A stretch of 46,263 nt of DNA from Puniceibacterium sp. (GCA_024636635.1 JAGXGV010000073.1:1-46263); one strand, 5' to 3'. Positions 26,141 to 34,668 are shown, numbered from the stretch's first letter. Numbers and translations: made by a program. The notes: generated by a model not told the origin, from the sequence alone.

Positions 26141-26960
26141 GGACTTTGCCCCGGCCAAGATCAATCTGACGCTGCATGTGACCGGACGGCGGGCCGACGG
26201 CTATCATCTGCTGGATTCGCTGGTGGTGTTTGCCGATATCGGCGACACGGTCAGGGTTTCCCCGGCAGAGCGGCTGAGCCTGAAAGTGGACGGCCCGATG
26301 GCGGTGGGCGTGCCTGTGGACGATTCGAACCTTGTGCTGCGGGCGGCGCGCCTGCTGGATCCCGGACGCGGTGCGCGGATCATCCTGACCAAACGCCTGC
26401 CCGCCGCGTCCGGGATCGGCGGCGGATCGTCCGATGCGGCGGCCTGCCTGCGCGCCCTGTCGCGCCTGTGGGATGTCAGCCTGCCGCAAAATCTGGAAAG
26501 CCTGGGCGCGGATGTACCTGTCTGCATGGCCCCGGGGGCGCAGCGCCTTCGCGGCACCGGCGAGGTGCTGGACCCGGTGCCCGGACTGCCGTCCTGTGAC
26601 ATCCTGCTGGTCAACCCCGGCGTGGCGGTGTCGACCCCGCAGGTCTTTGGGGCGTTGCGGTGGCGGGACAATGCACCGATGCCCGACACGCTGCCAGACT
26701 GGAGCACGGCCGGGGCGCTGGCGGACTGGCTGAAGGATCAGCGCAACGACCTGCAAGCGGCGGCCATCGCGGTGCAGCCCGACATTTCCGATGTGCTGGA
26801 CGTGCTTGCCGGGACCGGGTGCCTGCATTGCGGCATGTCCGGGTCGGGTGCCACCTGTTTTGCGCTGTTCCCCTTCGGCACCGGGGCCGCGGCGCAAGTC
26901 GCGGAAGGTCTGGCCGCAGAAAGGCCCCTTTGGTGGAGTGCGGCCGGAAAGATTTCCTAG
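26130..26960 (+). CDS. ispE: 4-diphosphocytidyl-2-C-methyl-D-erythritol kinase
   Basis: A 276-residue GHMP kinase of the non-mevalonate isoprenoid pathway. [21 protein letters not shown] (residues 6-26) is the IspE N-terminal signature and [16 protein letters not shown] (about 90-105) is the ATP-binding GHMP loop; [14 protein letters not shown] is the third motif. It phosphorylates CDP-methylerythritol. The ATG at 26130 overlaps the TPR gene by 11 bases, so the two are co-transcribed. It converges with the prenyl synthase gene, which uses the pathway's end products. Confidence 0.95.
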   Translation: MATEDFAPAKINLTLHVTGRRADGYHLLDSLVVFADIGDTVRVSPAERLSLKVDGPMAVGVPVDDSNLVLRAARLLDPGRGARIILTKRLPAASGIGGGSSDAAACLRALSRLWDVSLPQNLESLGADVPVCMAPGAQRLRGTGEVLDPVPGLPSCDILLVNPGVAVSTPQVFGALRWRDNAPMPDTLPDWSTAGALADWLKDQRNDLQAAAIAVQPDISDVLDVLAGTGCLHCGMSGSGATCFALFPFGTGAAAQVAEGLAAERPLWWSAAGKIS

Positions 26961-26965
26961 CGGCC

Positions 26966-27967
26966 TTAGCTGATGCGGGCGACCACGTAGTCCGAAAGGT
27001 CGACCAGCAAATCGCGCACGTCGGATGCGGGTAGGTTCATCATGGCGTTGCGGGCTGTATCGGCCCAGGCCAGCGCCTCTGCCCGGGTGGATTCCAGCGT
27101 GCCGTGCCGGTCGAGCAGGGCGATGGCGTGTTCAAGGTCGCCGTCCCGCTGATCGCCCTTTTCGATCACCCGTTTCCAGAAAGCGCGTTCCGTGTCGTCG
27201 GCCAGGGTCACAGCCTTGATCACCGGCAGCGTCAGCTTGCGTTCGCGGAAATCGTCGCCGACATTCTTGCCCGTCGCCTTGGTATCCCCCTGATAATCCA
27301 GCAGGTCGTCGACGATCTGAAAGGCAATCCCAAGGGCGTCGCCATAGGCGTGCAGGGCTGTGACCTGATCCTCGGGGGCGGCCGCGATGACGCCGCCGAC
27401 CTGGGTCGCGGCGGAAAACAGCGCTGCGGTCTTGCCGCGTACCACTTGCAGGTAGATCGCCTCGGTGGTGCGCAGGTCCTGCGCCGCGGTCAGTTGCAGC
27501 ACCTCGCCTTCGGCGATGGTCGCCGCCGCATCCGACAGGATGCTCAGCACCCGCATGTTGCCGGTTTCGGTCATCAACTGGAACGAGCGTGCGAACAGGT
27601 AGTCGCCTACAAGAACGCTCGACTTGTTGTCCCAAAGCAGGTTCGCCGTCGGCCGACCGCGCCGCTGGCCGGATTCGTCCACCACATCGTCGTGCAGCAG
27701 CGTTGCGGTGTGGATGAATTCGACCGTCGCGGCCAGATGCACGTGGTAGGGGCCGTCATAGCCGCACATCCGCGCCGCGGCGAGCGTCAGCATCGGGCGC
27801 AGGCGCTTGCCCCCGGCCTCGACCAGATGCGCCGTCACCTCGGGGATGCGCGGCGCGTGTTGCGACGCCATGCGTGTGCGGATCAGCGCATTGACCGCAT
27901 CAAGATCCCCTGCAAGGACCTTGGCCAGCCGTTCATGCGGCTTTGCGACAGCTTCATCAAGACTCAT
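26966..27967 (-). CDS. Long-chain polyprenyl diphosphate synthase
   Basis: A 333-residue trans-prenyltransferase. The first Asp-rich motif is in TLLHDDVVDESGQRRG (about residues 81-96) and the second in FQIVDDLLDYQGD (about 206-218). It condenses isopentenyl diphosphates to the ubiquinone side chain; in this group (ubiquinone-10) decaprenyl or solanesyl length is expected, but chain length cannot be read from the sequence. The ATG at 27967 follows GGGAG by seven bases. It is divergent from the DUF2007 gene. Confidence 0.94.
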   Translation of the reverse strand: MSLDEAVAKPHERLAKVLAGDLDAVNALIRTRMASQHAPRIPEVTAHLVEAGGKRLRPMLTLAAARMCGYDGPYHVHLAATVEFIHTATLLHDDVVDESGQRRGRPTANLLWDNKSSVLVGDYLFARSFQLMTETGNMRVLSILSDAAATIAEGEVLQLTAAQDLRTTEAIYLQVVRGKTAALFSAATQVGGVIAAAPEDQVTALHAYGDALGIAFQIVDDLLDYQGDTKATGKNVGDDFRERKLTLPVIKAVTLADDTERAFWKRVIEKGDQRDGDLEHAIALLDRHGTLESTRAEALAWADTARNAMMNLPASDVRDLLVDLSDYVVARIS

Positions 27968-28021
27968 CAATATCTCCCGCGCAGGCTCGACATCGCGCTT
28001 GGCGGCGATTACATCGATTTC

Positions 28022-28240
28022 ATGGAAGAGCTCTTGCGCACCAATGACATCACGCTGATCCCGCGCGCCCGCGCCCTTCTTGAAGATGAGGGTATAGACA
28101 GCTTTGAATTGGACGTAAACATGAGCGTCCTTGAAGGGTCCCTTGGCATATTGCCGCGGCGGCTGATGGTGCGCACGGACGATCTGAACGATGCCATGCG
28201 AATCCTGCGGATCAACGGGGTTTCCTTCGAAAGGGGCTGA
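28022..28240 (+). CDS. DUF2007 family protein
   Basis: A 72-residue protein with the DUF2007 pattern: MEELLRTNDITLIPRARALL at the start, GIDSFELDVNMSV (about 24-36), then RRLMVRTDDLNDAMRIL (about 46-62). The fold resembles GlnB-like ferredoxin-fold signal proteins and members are called putative signal-transducing proteins; no function is proven. It precedes the methyltransferase gene by three bases, an order I recognise as common in Alphaproteobacteria. Confidence 0.88.
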   Translation: MEELLRTNDITLIPRARALLEDEGIDSFELDVNMSVLEGSLGILPRRLMVRTDDLNDAMRILRINGVSFERG

Positions 28241-28243
28241 GCG

Positions 28244-29022
28244 GTGCAGGCCCTGACTTTTGCAGACGAAAATCTGACCTGCGATGCGTTTCTGGGTGGG
28301 CGGCTGCGGCTGTTGCAGCCCGCGCAGGGCTATCGCGCCGGCATCGACCCCGTGCTTCTGGCGGCGACCGTCCCGGCGCGCGCGGGCGAGTCGGTGCTGG
28401 ATCTGGGCTGTGGCGCCGGGTTGCGTTGCTGTGTCTGGCGGCGCGGGTGCGTGGTCTGGGTCTTTGGGGGGCAGAGATCCAGCCGGGATATGCCGAACTG
28501 GCCCGACGCAACGCGGCGCTGAACGGTGCGACGGCAGAGATCGTCACCGCGGATCTGGGCGCGCTGCCCGCGCCGCTGTCGCAGATGCAGTTGCATCACG
28601 TGATCTCCAATCCGCCCTATTTCGACCCGGCGCGGCGCAAGGCTGCCACCGATCCCGGGCGCGAGACCGGGCTGGCCGAAGGGCGCCCCCTTGCCGAGTG
28701 GGTGGCCATCGCCGCGCGGCGCACCGCCCCCGGTGGCACGGTCACCATGATCCAGAGCGCCGAACGGTTGCCGGATCTTGCCGCGGCCATGGCGGCGCAT
28801 CTGGGATCTGTGCAGCTTTGGCCGCTTGCGCCGCGTCAGGGGCGGGATCCGCGTCTGATCCTGATGCGCGGGCGCAAGGCGGGGCGGGCGGCCTTCCGCA
28901 TCCATGCGCCGCTGGTCCTGCACGACGGCGACACCCACCCCGGAGACAGCGAACATTATGTCCCGCAAATCCGTGCGGTGCTACGTGACGGCGGCGATCT
29001 GCCTTTTCCCGGGCGCAGCTGA
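28244..29022 (+). pseudogene. TrmN6-like tRNA methyltransferase gene with a frameshift
   Basis: Two overlapping frames together make one tRNA1(Val)-adenine-N6 methyltransferase-like protein. The first (GTG at 28244) gives FLGGRLRLLQPAQGYRAGID and VLDLGCGAG (SAM motif I), then turns to nonsense and stops at 28522. From about 28426 the adjacent frame continues the family sequence: LCLAARV, GAEIQPGYAELARRN, and the catalytic NPPYFDP (about 28609-28629). Adding one G to the GGG run at 28418-28420 restores CGAGVALLCLA and a protein of about 260 residues. This is either a real inactivating deletion or a homopolymer sequencing error. The neighbours are intact. Confidence 0.85.
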
Positions 29023-29037
29023 CCCTAGGGCAGCAAA

Positions 29038-29052
29038 TTAACGATCTGTTAA
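29038..29052 (+). promoter_or_regulatory. CtrA-type box
   Basis: TTAACGATCTGTTAA matches TTAA-N7-TTAA at all eight fixed positions and is a perfect inverted repeat of TTAAC around five bases. It lies 79 bases before the YdcH-like start codon and is well placed for control of that gene by CtrA. Binding is an inference. Confidence 0.55.
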
Positions 29053-29130
29053 GCGCGCAATGCGACGAATGCGTGACAGAATCCAAATTCTGTGTTGCAC
29101 TGAAGGTCCAACCACTTACAGGAGGTCCAC

Positions 29131-29307
29131 ATGAGCTTGAGTTCGCACTTGCAGGAACTGAAGAGAAAGCACCAATCCCTCTCGGAGGCCGTGGAGGCGG
29201 CACAAAGATCCCCGGGTGTGGATGACCTGCGTATCGCGGATCTGAAAAAGCAAAAGCTGCGACTGAAGGAAGAGATCGTGCGTCTGTCGCCCCAGACGAT
29301 GCACTGA
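29131..29307 (+). CDS. YdcH/DUF465 family small protein
   Basis: A 58-residue highly charged, fully helical protein: LSSHLQELKRKHQSLSEAVE (about 3-22), then DLRIADLKKQKLRLKEEIVRL (about 32-52). This is the DUF465/YdcH pattern, a short antiparallel coiled coil of unknown function. A textbook ribosome binding site AGGAGGT (29120-29126) precedes the ATG. It is followed by a rho-independent terminator, so it is probably a single-gene unit, possibly CtrA-controlled. Confidence 0.9.
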   Translation: MSLSSHLQELKRKHQSLSEAVEAAQRSPGVDDLRIADLKKQKLRLKEEIVRLSPQTMH

Positions 29308-29373
29308 TCCAGACTCCGGTCCGGCGCCGGGGCGCGCCGGGCCACGAAAATGCCTCATATGGTTCCGATTGCG

Positions 29374-29402
29374 CGCCCGTTTGTGATACCGGGCGTTTTT
29401 TT
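29374..29402 (+). terminator. Rho-independent terminator
   Basis: CGCCCG (29374-29379) pairs with CGGGCG (29390-29395) and seven T residues follow directly. It sits 66 bases after the YdcH-like stop codon and just before the converging esterase gene. Confidence 0.8.
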
Positions 29403-29413
29403 ATCTCTGCTGC

Positions 29414-30016
29414 TCAGTGTGTTGTCAGAAAGGACCGCAATTCTTCAATCTCGGACTGTACCAGTTCATGCCCGCCCTTGTGCCAGTGTTCGCTGACCTT
29501 CGCGCCTTGGTCGGCAAGGTAGTGTGACAGGCTTTTTGTCTGGGGCGCTGGGCAAATCGGGTCACGCTCGCCTGCGGTGAGCAGGATGCGGGTTCCCGCA
29601 AGCCCGGGCTGCGGGGCAGGGGTCCAGGGTATCAGCGGGTGCATCAGCACAAGGTCGCTGAAGATGCCGGGATGGTCGAAGGCCACCGAGGCCGCGATGT
29701 TCGCTCCGTTGGAATAGCCGATGCCGATCACACGGTTCGCGCCCACCCGTTTCTGCGCCGCAATAAGGAATTCGGCCATTGCGTCTGTCCGCCGGGCCAG
29801 GTCCGCCATGTCGTAGACGCCTTCGCCGGTGCGGCGAAAGTAGCGGTTCATGCCGCCTTCGGACACGTCACCCCTGGGCGAGATCACATGCGCCTCGGGC
29901 AGGATCTGGCGCGCCAGTCCGTGGAACTGTGTCTCGGACCCGCCTGTGCCGTGGAAGGTAAAGACAAGGGGCGCGCCGGGCGCCCCATCGGTTTGCGCAA
30001 AGACAAGTTCAGTCAT
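29414..30016 (-). CDS. Alpha/beta hydrolase (MhqD-like carboxylesterase)
   Basis: A 200-residue serine hydrolase of the phospholipase/carboxylesterase group. Oxyanion region FHGTGG at 21-26, nucleophile Ser102 in GIGYSNGAN, acid Asp152 in GERDPICP and His183 in HKGGHEL form the triad. The start overlaps the dioxygenase stop by eight bases, and the gene pair corresponds to the mhqD-mhqO type arrangement known from quinone and hydroquinone resistance in Bacillus. Substrate here is unknown. Confidence 0.87.
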   Translation of the reverse strand: MTELVFAQTDGAPGAPLVFTFHGTGGSETQFHGLARQILPEAHVISPRGDVSEGGMNRYFRRTGEGVYDMADLARRTDAMAEFLIAAQKRVGANRVIGIGYSNGANIAASVAFDHPGIFSDLVLMHPLIPWTPAPQPGLAGTRILLTAGERDPICPAPQTKSLSHYLADQGAKVSEHWHKGGHELVQSEIEELRSFLTTH

Positions 30017-30941
30017 GGATCCGCTCCAGATAGCGGCTGACCAGCTGGTCGCGCAGGTGTTCGTGTTGCGTCGGCAGTTTCAGCGCCTGCCCCAGATGTG
30101 CCGTATCCTCGTCCCGGTCGAAGCCGGGTTCGTTGGTGGCCACCTCGAACAGCACGCCGCCGGGGGTGCGGAAGTAGATTGCCCAAAAGTAATCCCGGTC
30201 GATCACCGGCGTCACCTGATAGCCGGTGTCCATCAGCGCCTTGCGCACTTCAAGCTGTCTGGCGCGGTCTTCGACGGCAAAGGCGACGTGGTGGACCGAT
30301 CCGGCGCCTTGTGCGGCCGGAGGGGCCGAGACCTGGGTCAGGTCGATCACATTCGCCGCGTTGCCGCCGGGGATGTGCAGGCGTGTGACGTTGTCCCGGG
30401 TTTCCAGTGTCTCGTACCCCATGAACCGCAGCAGTTCGCTGCTGGCTCCGACATCGCGCAGGCGCATGTCGGTCGATTGGAAGCCGCGGATGGCCACATC
30501 GGCCGACACGCCATTGCCGGTCCAGGGTGTGCGGGCGTCACCGTCGGTTTCGACCAGCGCAAAACTGTCGCCATCGGGGCCGTCAAAGCCCAGGCGGGTT
30601 TCGCCAAAGCGCGTCTCGTCCTTCAGGCCCTTCACGTCGAAGGTGGTCAGGCGTTCTTTCCACCAGGGCAGGGCCCCCAAGGGCACGCTGAAGGCGGTTG
30701 TTGCGACCTCGCCCGTTCCGGGGCGACCGCGGGCGGCGCGGGGGAAGGGAAAGTAGGTCATGACCGTGCCCGGCGTGCCGGTCTCGTCCCCATAGTAAAG
30801 GTGATAGACGTCCGGCGCGTCGAAGTTCACCGTCTTCTTGACCCGTCGCAGGCCAAGCACTTTGGTGAAGAAATCGTTGTTGCTTTGGGCGCCACTGGCC
30901 ATCGAGGTCACGTGGTGCAGGCCCTTGATCTGCGTAAGCAT
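30009..30941 (-). CDS. VOC-family ring-cleaving dioxygenase-like protein (MhqO-like)
   Basis: A 310-residue protein with two vicinal-oxygen-chelate modules. Metal ligands are expected at His9/His10 of GLHHVTSM, in the second module at HHVAFAV (about 218), and at the C-terminal Glu of PGGVLFEVATNEPGF. The ACATNE-like FEVATNEPGF stretch fits MhqO/LinE-type dioxygenases that open hydroquinones. It is first gene of a two-gene unit with the esterase. The ATG at 30941 begins directly with the metal-binding strand; a longer frame to 31202 has no support. Confidence 0.87.
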   Translation of the reverse strand: MLTQIKGLHHVTSMASGAQSNNDFFTKVLGLRRVKKTVNFDAPDVYHLYYGDETGTPGTVMTYFPFPRAARGRPGTGEVATTAFSVPLGALPWWKERLTTFDVKGLKDETRFGETRLGFDGPDGDSFALVETDGDARTPWTGNGVSADVAIRGFQSTDMRLRDVGASSELLRFMGYETLETRDNVTRLHIPGGNAANVIDLTQVSAPPAAQGAGSVHHVAFAVEDRARQLEVRKALMDTGYQVTPVIDRDYFWAIYFRTPGGVLFEVATNEPGFDRDEDTAHLGQALKLPTQHEHLRDQLVSRYLERIHD

Positions 30942-31043
30942 CGGACTGTCTCCTATCCTGTTGGACGGGATATAGACACCTGACGCGCCTGCACCAATTC
31001 GCGCAATCCGCAAGGCGTTTGTGCGCCAATGCACAAATGAAAC

Positions 31044-31067
31044 GCCCCGGCCATGCGGGGCCGGGGC
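31044..31067 (-). terminator. GC-rich hairpin after phaB
   Basis: GCCCCGGCC (31044-31052) and GGCCGGGGC (31059-31067) form a 9-base stem with a 6-base loop, 25 bases beyond the phaB stop on the minus strand. On that strand it is followed by GTTTCATTTG, a weak T tract. Probable terminator of the pha genes. Confidence 0.6.
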
Positions 31068-31092
31068 AATCGCGGGCTTTGCCTGTGCGGGG

Positions 31093-31815
31093 TCAGACGA
31101 AGAACTGGCCGCCGTTAGCCGATATGGTCGATCCGTTGATGAAGCCCGACTCGTCGGAGGCGAGGAAGACCACGCAGCGCGCGATTTCGTCCGGTTCGCC
31201 AAGCCGACCCGTGGGGATCTGGGCGATGATCGAATCGCGGACCTTTTCCGGCACCGCCATCACCATTTCAGTCGCGATGTAGCCGGGGCAGATCGCATTG
31301 GCGGTGATGCCCGCGCGGGCCCCTTCCTGCGCAAGGGATTTCACGATTCCCAGGTCGCCCGCCTTGGTTGCGGCATAGTTCACCTGCGCGAACTGACCCT
31401 TCTGGCCGTTGATCGAACTGATGACGATGACGCGCCCGAACTTGCGTTCACGCATGCCGGGCCAGATCGGGTGCACGGTGTTGAACACACCGGTGAGGTT
31501 GGTGTCGATCACCTCTTTCCACTGCTGCGGAGTCATCTTGTGAAAAGGTGCGTCCCGGGTGATGCCGGCATTGGCGACCACGACGTCGATGGGACCAAGA
31601 TCGGCCTCGACCTGCTTGATTCCCTCGGCGGACGACTCGTAATCGGCGACATTCCACTTGTAGGTCTTGATTCCGGTGGCTTCGGTAAAGGCTGCTGCGG
31701 CTTCGTCATTACCGGCGTAAGTTGCGGCAACGTCGTAACCGGCGGCTTTGAGGGCCTTGGAAATCGCCTCGCCTATTCCGCGGCTTCCGCCGGTGACCAA
31801 TGCTGTTCTTGCCAT
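31093..31815 (-). CDS. phaB: Acetoacetyl-CoA reductase
   Basis: A 240-residue short-chain dehydrogenase of PhaB type. The nucleotide motif is TGGSRGIG (about residues 8-15); the catalytic Ser, Tyr and Lys are in SSINGQKGQFAQVNYAATKAG (Tyr about 150, Lys about 154). It reduces acetoacetyl-CoA to (R)-3-hydroxybutyryl-CoA with NADPH, the monomer for polyhydroxybutyrate. GGAGG in GGAGGATAAC lies just upstream. The thiolase gene precedes it on the same strand; no PHA synthase is in the window. Confidence 0.95.
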   Translation of the reverse strand: MARTALVTGGSRGIGEAISKALKAAGYDVAATYAGNDEAAAAFTEATGIKTYKWNVADYESSAEGIKQVEADLGPIDVVVANAGITRDAPFHKMTPQQWKEVIDTNLTGVFNTVHPIWPGMRERKFGRVIVISSINGQKGQFAQVNYAATKAGDLGIVKSLAQEGARAGITANAICPGYIATEMVMAVPEKVRDSIIAQIPTGRLGEPDEIARCVVFLASDESGFINGSTISANGGQFFV

Positions 31816-31939
31816 GTTATCCTCCAATTCTGGCTAGTCTTGGTAACTTTGCTATCGGGTTGGGGGCGCGCGCGCAATAATATTACAACGCCGCAGTGCG
31901 GCATTTGCCGGTTTTTCAACCCGGGTTGCGGTCAAGAAA

Positions 31940-31962
31940 CGGGGCGCCGAACGGGCGCCCCG
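31940..31962 (-). terminator. Hairpin between phaA and phaB
   Basis: CGGGGCGCC and GGCGCCCCG form a 9-base stem with a 5-base loop (31949-31953), 23 bases after the phaA stop. On the minus strand TTTCTTG follows. It may be a partial terminator that lowers phaB expression relative to phaA, or a stabilising structure. Confidence 0.6.
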
Positions 31963-31985
31963 ACTCTGGTCAGGTGTGGAATGGT

Positions 31986-33161
31986 TTACGGACGTTCGAC
32001 GCACATGGCGACGCCCATGCCACCGCCGATGCAAAGGGTCGCAAGGCCCTTCTTGGCGCCGCGGCGCTTCATCTCGAACAGCAGGGTGTTGAGAACGCGC
32101 GCGCCGCTGGCCCCGATCGGGTGGCCGATGGCGATGGCGCCGCCGTTCACGTTGACGATCGACGGATCCCAGCCCATGTCCTTGTTCACGGCGCAGGCCT
32201 GTGCGGCAAAGGCTTCGTTCGCTTCGACCAGATCCAGATCCTCGGGTTTCCAGCCGGCCTTTTCCAGTGCCTTGCGCGATGCGTAGATCGGACCGGCGCC
32301 CATGATGGACGGGTCGAGCCCCACGGTGGCATAGGACACGATCCGCGCCAGCGGTTCGATCCCGCGCTTTTCGGCATTGTCGGCTGACATCAGCAGGGTG
32401 CCCGCCGCACCGTCGTTCAGCCCCGAGGCGTTGGCCGCGGTCACCGAACCGTCCTTGGCGAAGGCGGGGCGCAGCTTGGCCATCGCTTCCATGTTGGCGC
32501 CGTGACGGATGTATTCATCCTTGTTCATCACAATGTCGCCCTTGCGGGTCTTGATGGTGAAGGCGATCACCTCGTCATCGAACTTGCCGGCCTTCTGCGC
32601 GGCCTCGGCCTTGTTCTGGCTGGCGACGGCGAACTGATCCTGCATTTCACGGCTGATCTGCCATTTCTCGGCAACGTTTTCGGCTGTCTGGCCCATGTGA
32701 TAGCCGTTGAAGGCATCCCAGAGGCCGTCCTTTATCATCGTGTCGATATAGGTCATATCGCCCATCTTGTGCCCCTGCCGCAGGTTTGCGGCATGCACGG
32801 ACATGGACATGTTTTCCTGCCCGCCGGCGCAGACGATGTCGGCATCGCCAAGCTGGATGTGCTGGGCTCCAAGCGCAACCGCGCGCAGGCCCGAGCCACA
32901 GACCTGGTTGATGCCCCAGGCCGCGCTTGCCTGCGGCAGGCCCGCGTTGATATGCGCCTGGCGCGCCGGGTTCTGGCCCTGGGCAGCCGTCAGCACCTGG
33001 CCGAGGATGGTTTCGGATACCTCGGATTTGTCGATCCCGGAACGCTCGACAAGCGCTTCGAGCACGGCTGCGCCCAGATCGTGTGCGGGCGTGTTTGCGA
33101 AAGAGCCGCCAAAACTGCCGACGGCAGTTCGGGCTGCGGATGCGATTACGACGTTGGTCAT
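31986..33161 (-). CDS. phaA: Acetyl-CoA acetyltransferase (thiolase)
   Basis: A 391-residue biosynthetic thiolase. Catalytic Cys88 lies in [12 protein letters not shown], His (about 347) in [16 protein letters not shown] and the second Cys (about 377) in TLCIGGGMG. It condenses two acetyl-CoA to acetoacetyl-CoA, which PhaB then reduces. Length and motifs are those of PhaA. The ATG at 33161 is preceded by GGAGGATACAC. The upstream 380-base gap probably holds the promoter. Confidence 0.96.
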   Translation of the reverse strand: MTNVVIASAARTAVGSFGGSFANTPAHDLGAAVLEALVERSGIDKSEVSETILGQVLTAAQGQNPARQAHINAGLPQASAAWGINQVCGSGLRAVALGAQHIQLGDADIVCAGGQENMSMSVHAANLRQGHKMGDMTYIDTMIKDGLWDAFNGYHMGQTAENVAEKWQISREMQDQFAVASQNKAEAAQKAGKFDDEVIAFTIKTRKGDIVMNKDEYIRHGANMEAMAKLRPAFAKDGSVTAANASGLNDGAAGTLLMSADNAEKRGIEPLARIVSYATVGLDPSIMGAGPIYASRKALEKAGWKPEDLDLVEANEAFAAQACAVNKDMGWDPSIVNVNGGAIAIGHPIGASGARVLNTLLFEMKRRGAKKGLATLCIGGGMGVAMCVERP

Positions 33162-33543
33162 GTGTATCCTCCACCAGATCCATGGCAGGGACCCTCACGA
33201 CCATGCCATATGGCGGTCAGGATTCCCCTGCACTTCCCCTTCGTCAATAGGGCATTGCGCAGGGGTGGGACAAGGGGCAGCACCCAGCAGGGGTGTCGCG
33301 GCGCAAAATTCGGCTTGCCCGGGCGACAGCTTTGCAGGACGAGGCAAAGGGTCAATAGCCTGGCTCGCGCAGAACGGTGGTGTCGGCATTTTCTGGCAGG
33401 CCGCCGGTATCGGCAACGTGCGCGCACCGGACCGGCGCCAAATGGGCTGTGCGACGCGCACGTCGGGGCAGGACACGGCCCCAAGGCGCGTGTTACGCGT
33501 GATATTGTAGGTGCGCTTAGGTGCGATATTGTAGGTGCGCCCG
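33162..33543. other. Intergenic region upstream of phaA
   Basis: About 380 bases between phaA and the end of the EAL gene. No open frame resembles a protein. It must contain the phaA promoter. At its far end lies the 24-base tandem repeat reported separately; otherwise I see nothing recognisable, including no clear PhaR site. Confidence 0.5.
33501..33540. repeat. Short tandem repeat, period 24
   Basis: GATATTGTAGGTGCGC occurs at 33501-33516 and exactly again at 33525-33540, with GTGCGC words continuing between them. The second copy ends three bases from the EAL gene stop codon (33544-33546). Confidence 0.75.
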
Positions 33544-34365
33544 TTAGGCGCGATGGCGCAGGACCCTTTCCCATTCGGGCGAAACGGTGGGGGCGCCGCA
33601 ATAATAGCCTTGCAGGCAATCGATACCGACCTCGCAGAGAAAGGCGGCATCCTCGGCGGTTTCGACGAACTCGGCCACGGTGAACATATCGAACTGCTGC
33701 GCGATGGACACCATCGCCCTGGTGATGACCTGGCTGTCCACGTCCGTTGCGATTTCGCGAATGAACTGTCCGTCGATCTTGAGGATGTCGAAATTGAACT
33801 GCTTGAAGTGGCGGAAGGCGGTGTAACCGGCGCCGAAGTCGTCGAGCGCAAAGGAAATTCCCTTGGACTGAAGGTCCGACATGAAATGGACGACCAGTTC
33901 GGGGACAAGCATGGCCGAACTTTCGGTGATTTCGAGGATCAGGCGTTCCGCCACGGTGGGATTGCGTTCGATGCCGCGATCAAGGGTGCGTATCCACTTG
34001 CGATAGCCGATCGAGCGGGCGGACAGGTTGATGGCCAGCCGCAGCCCGGGCTGCCGTGACAGCGTGGCAAGCCCCTTTTTCAGCGCGAGACAGTCGAGGA
34101 TACGCCCGGTTTCGGTATCTTCGATTTCGTTGATGAAATCCCGCGCGGGAATGATCCGTCCGGTTTCGTCGAGAACGCGTATCAGCCCCTCGTAATAGGC
34201 GATGCGATCCGGATGGCGTGCCTGCACCACCGGCTGAAAGGCCAGCATAACCTGCCGGTGTCTGACCGCCTCCTGCACCATGTTCAGGACCTGTGCGTCA
34301 CGTTGCCCGATGGCCAGATCGAGGGCATTGCCCGGATTGATGCGTATGTCCAACATGTTTCGCAT
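33544..34365 (-). CDS. EAL-domain cyclic-di-GMP phosphodiesterase
   Basis: A 273-residue stand-alone EAL protein with no sensory or GGDEF domain. The signature is EGL (59-61) instead of EAL, a tolerated variant. Metal and catalytic residues are in place: Asn113 in INLSARS, Glu145 in EITES, Asp175-Asp176 in LDDFGAG, Lys196 in LKIDG, Glu232 in VAEFVET and Gln252 in LQGYYCGAP. It is therefore likely active, turning c-di-GMP into pGpG in the cytoplasm. The ATG at 34365 was preferred over a longer frame to 34407. A weak CtrA-like box lies about 48 bases upstream (34413-34427). Confidence 0.9.
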   Translation of the reverse strand: MRNMLDIRINPGNALDLAIGQRDAQVLNMVQEAVRHRQVMLAFQPVVQARHPDRIAYYEGLIRVLDETGRIIPARDFINEIEDTETGRILDCLALKKGLATLSRQPGLRLAINLSARSIGYRKWIRTLDRGIERNPTVAERLILEITESSAMLVPELVVHFMSDLQSKGISFALDDFGAGYTAFRHFKQFNFDILKIDGQFIREIATDVDSQVITRAMVSIAQQFDMFTVAEFVETAEDAAFLCEVGIDCLQGYYCGAPTVSPEWERVLRHRA

Positions 34366-34508
34366 TGCTCTTTGCCCCAGGTGACCTCGTTGCCACCTTG
34401 GCGTCACATCCTTTAAGGTCGGGTAAATTTTTCACTCGGCACGTGAACACGCCCTGCCCGCGGGCAGGATCGCGTTCCCGTGCAGCGAATCGGGACCGGC
34501 GCAAGTGG

Positions 34509-34536
34509 TTGACTCTGCCGCCAGCCTGCCTATAAG
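34509..34536 (+). promoter_or_regulatory. Probable promoter of rpsD
   Basis: TTGACT (34509-34514) and TATAAG (34531-34536) are separated by 16 bases, a strong sigma-70-type match. Transcription would begin near 34543, leaving a leader of about 125 bases before the rpsD start. Confidence 0.7.
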
Positions 34537-34559
34537 CGCGATTTCATTGGTGTTGGTGG

Positions 34560-34586
34560 CTCCCGCAAGGGAGGCCCTGTCGGGGC
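34560..34586 (+). promoter_or_regulatory. Two stem-loops in the rpsD leader
   Basis: CTCCC-GCAA-GGGAG (34560-34573) forms a stem closed by a GNRA-type tetraloop, and GCCC/GGGC (34574-34586) forms a second short stem directly after it. They lie between the promoter and the start codon. An S4 autoregulatory leader is possible; nothing further in the sequence proves it. Confidence 0.4.
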
Positions 34587-34668
34587 TTAGGCCCAGAGGA
34601 CAACGCCCTTCCCGTGCCGAAAACGCCTGTAATGGCGCAGGACGCACACTATAGAAGGAGAACAGACG

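Noticed and set aside
27104..28021. Long plus-strand open frame running into the DUF2007 gene
   Set aside because: Only the last 72 codons are the real DUF2007 gene; the rest is antisense to the prenyl synthase.
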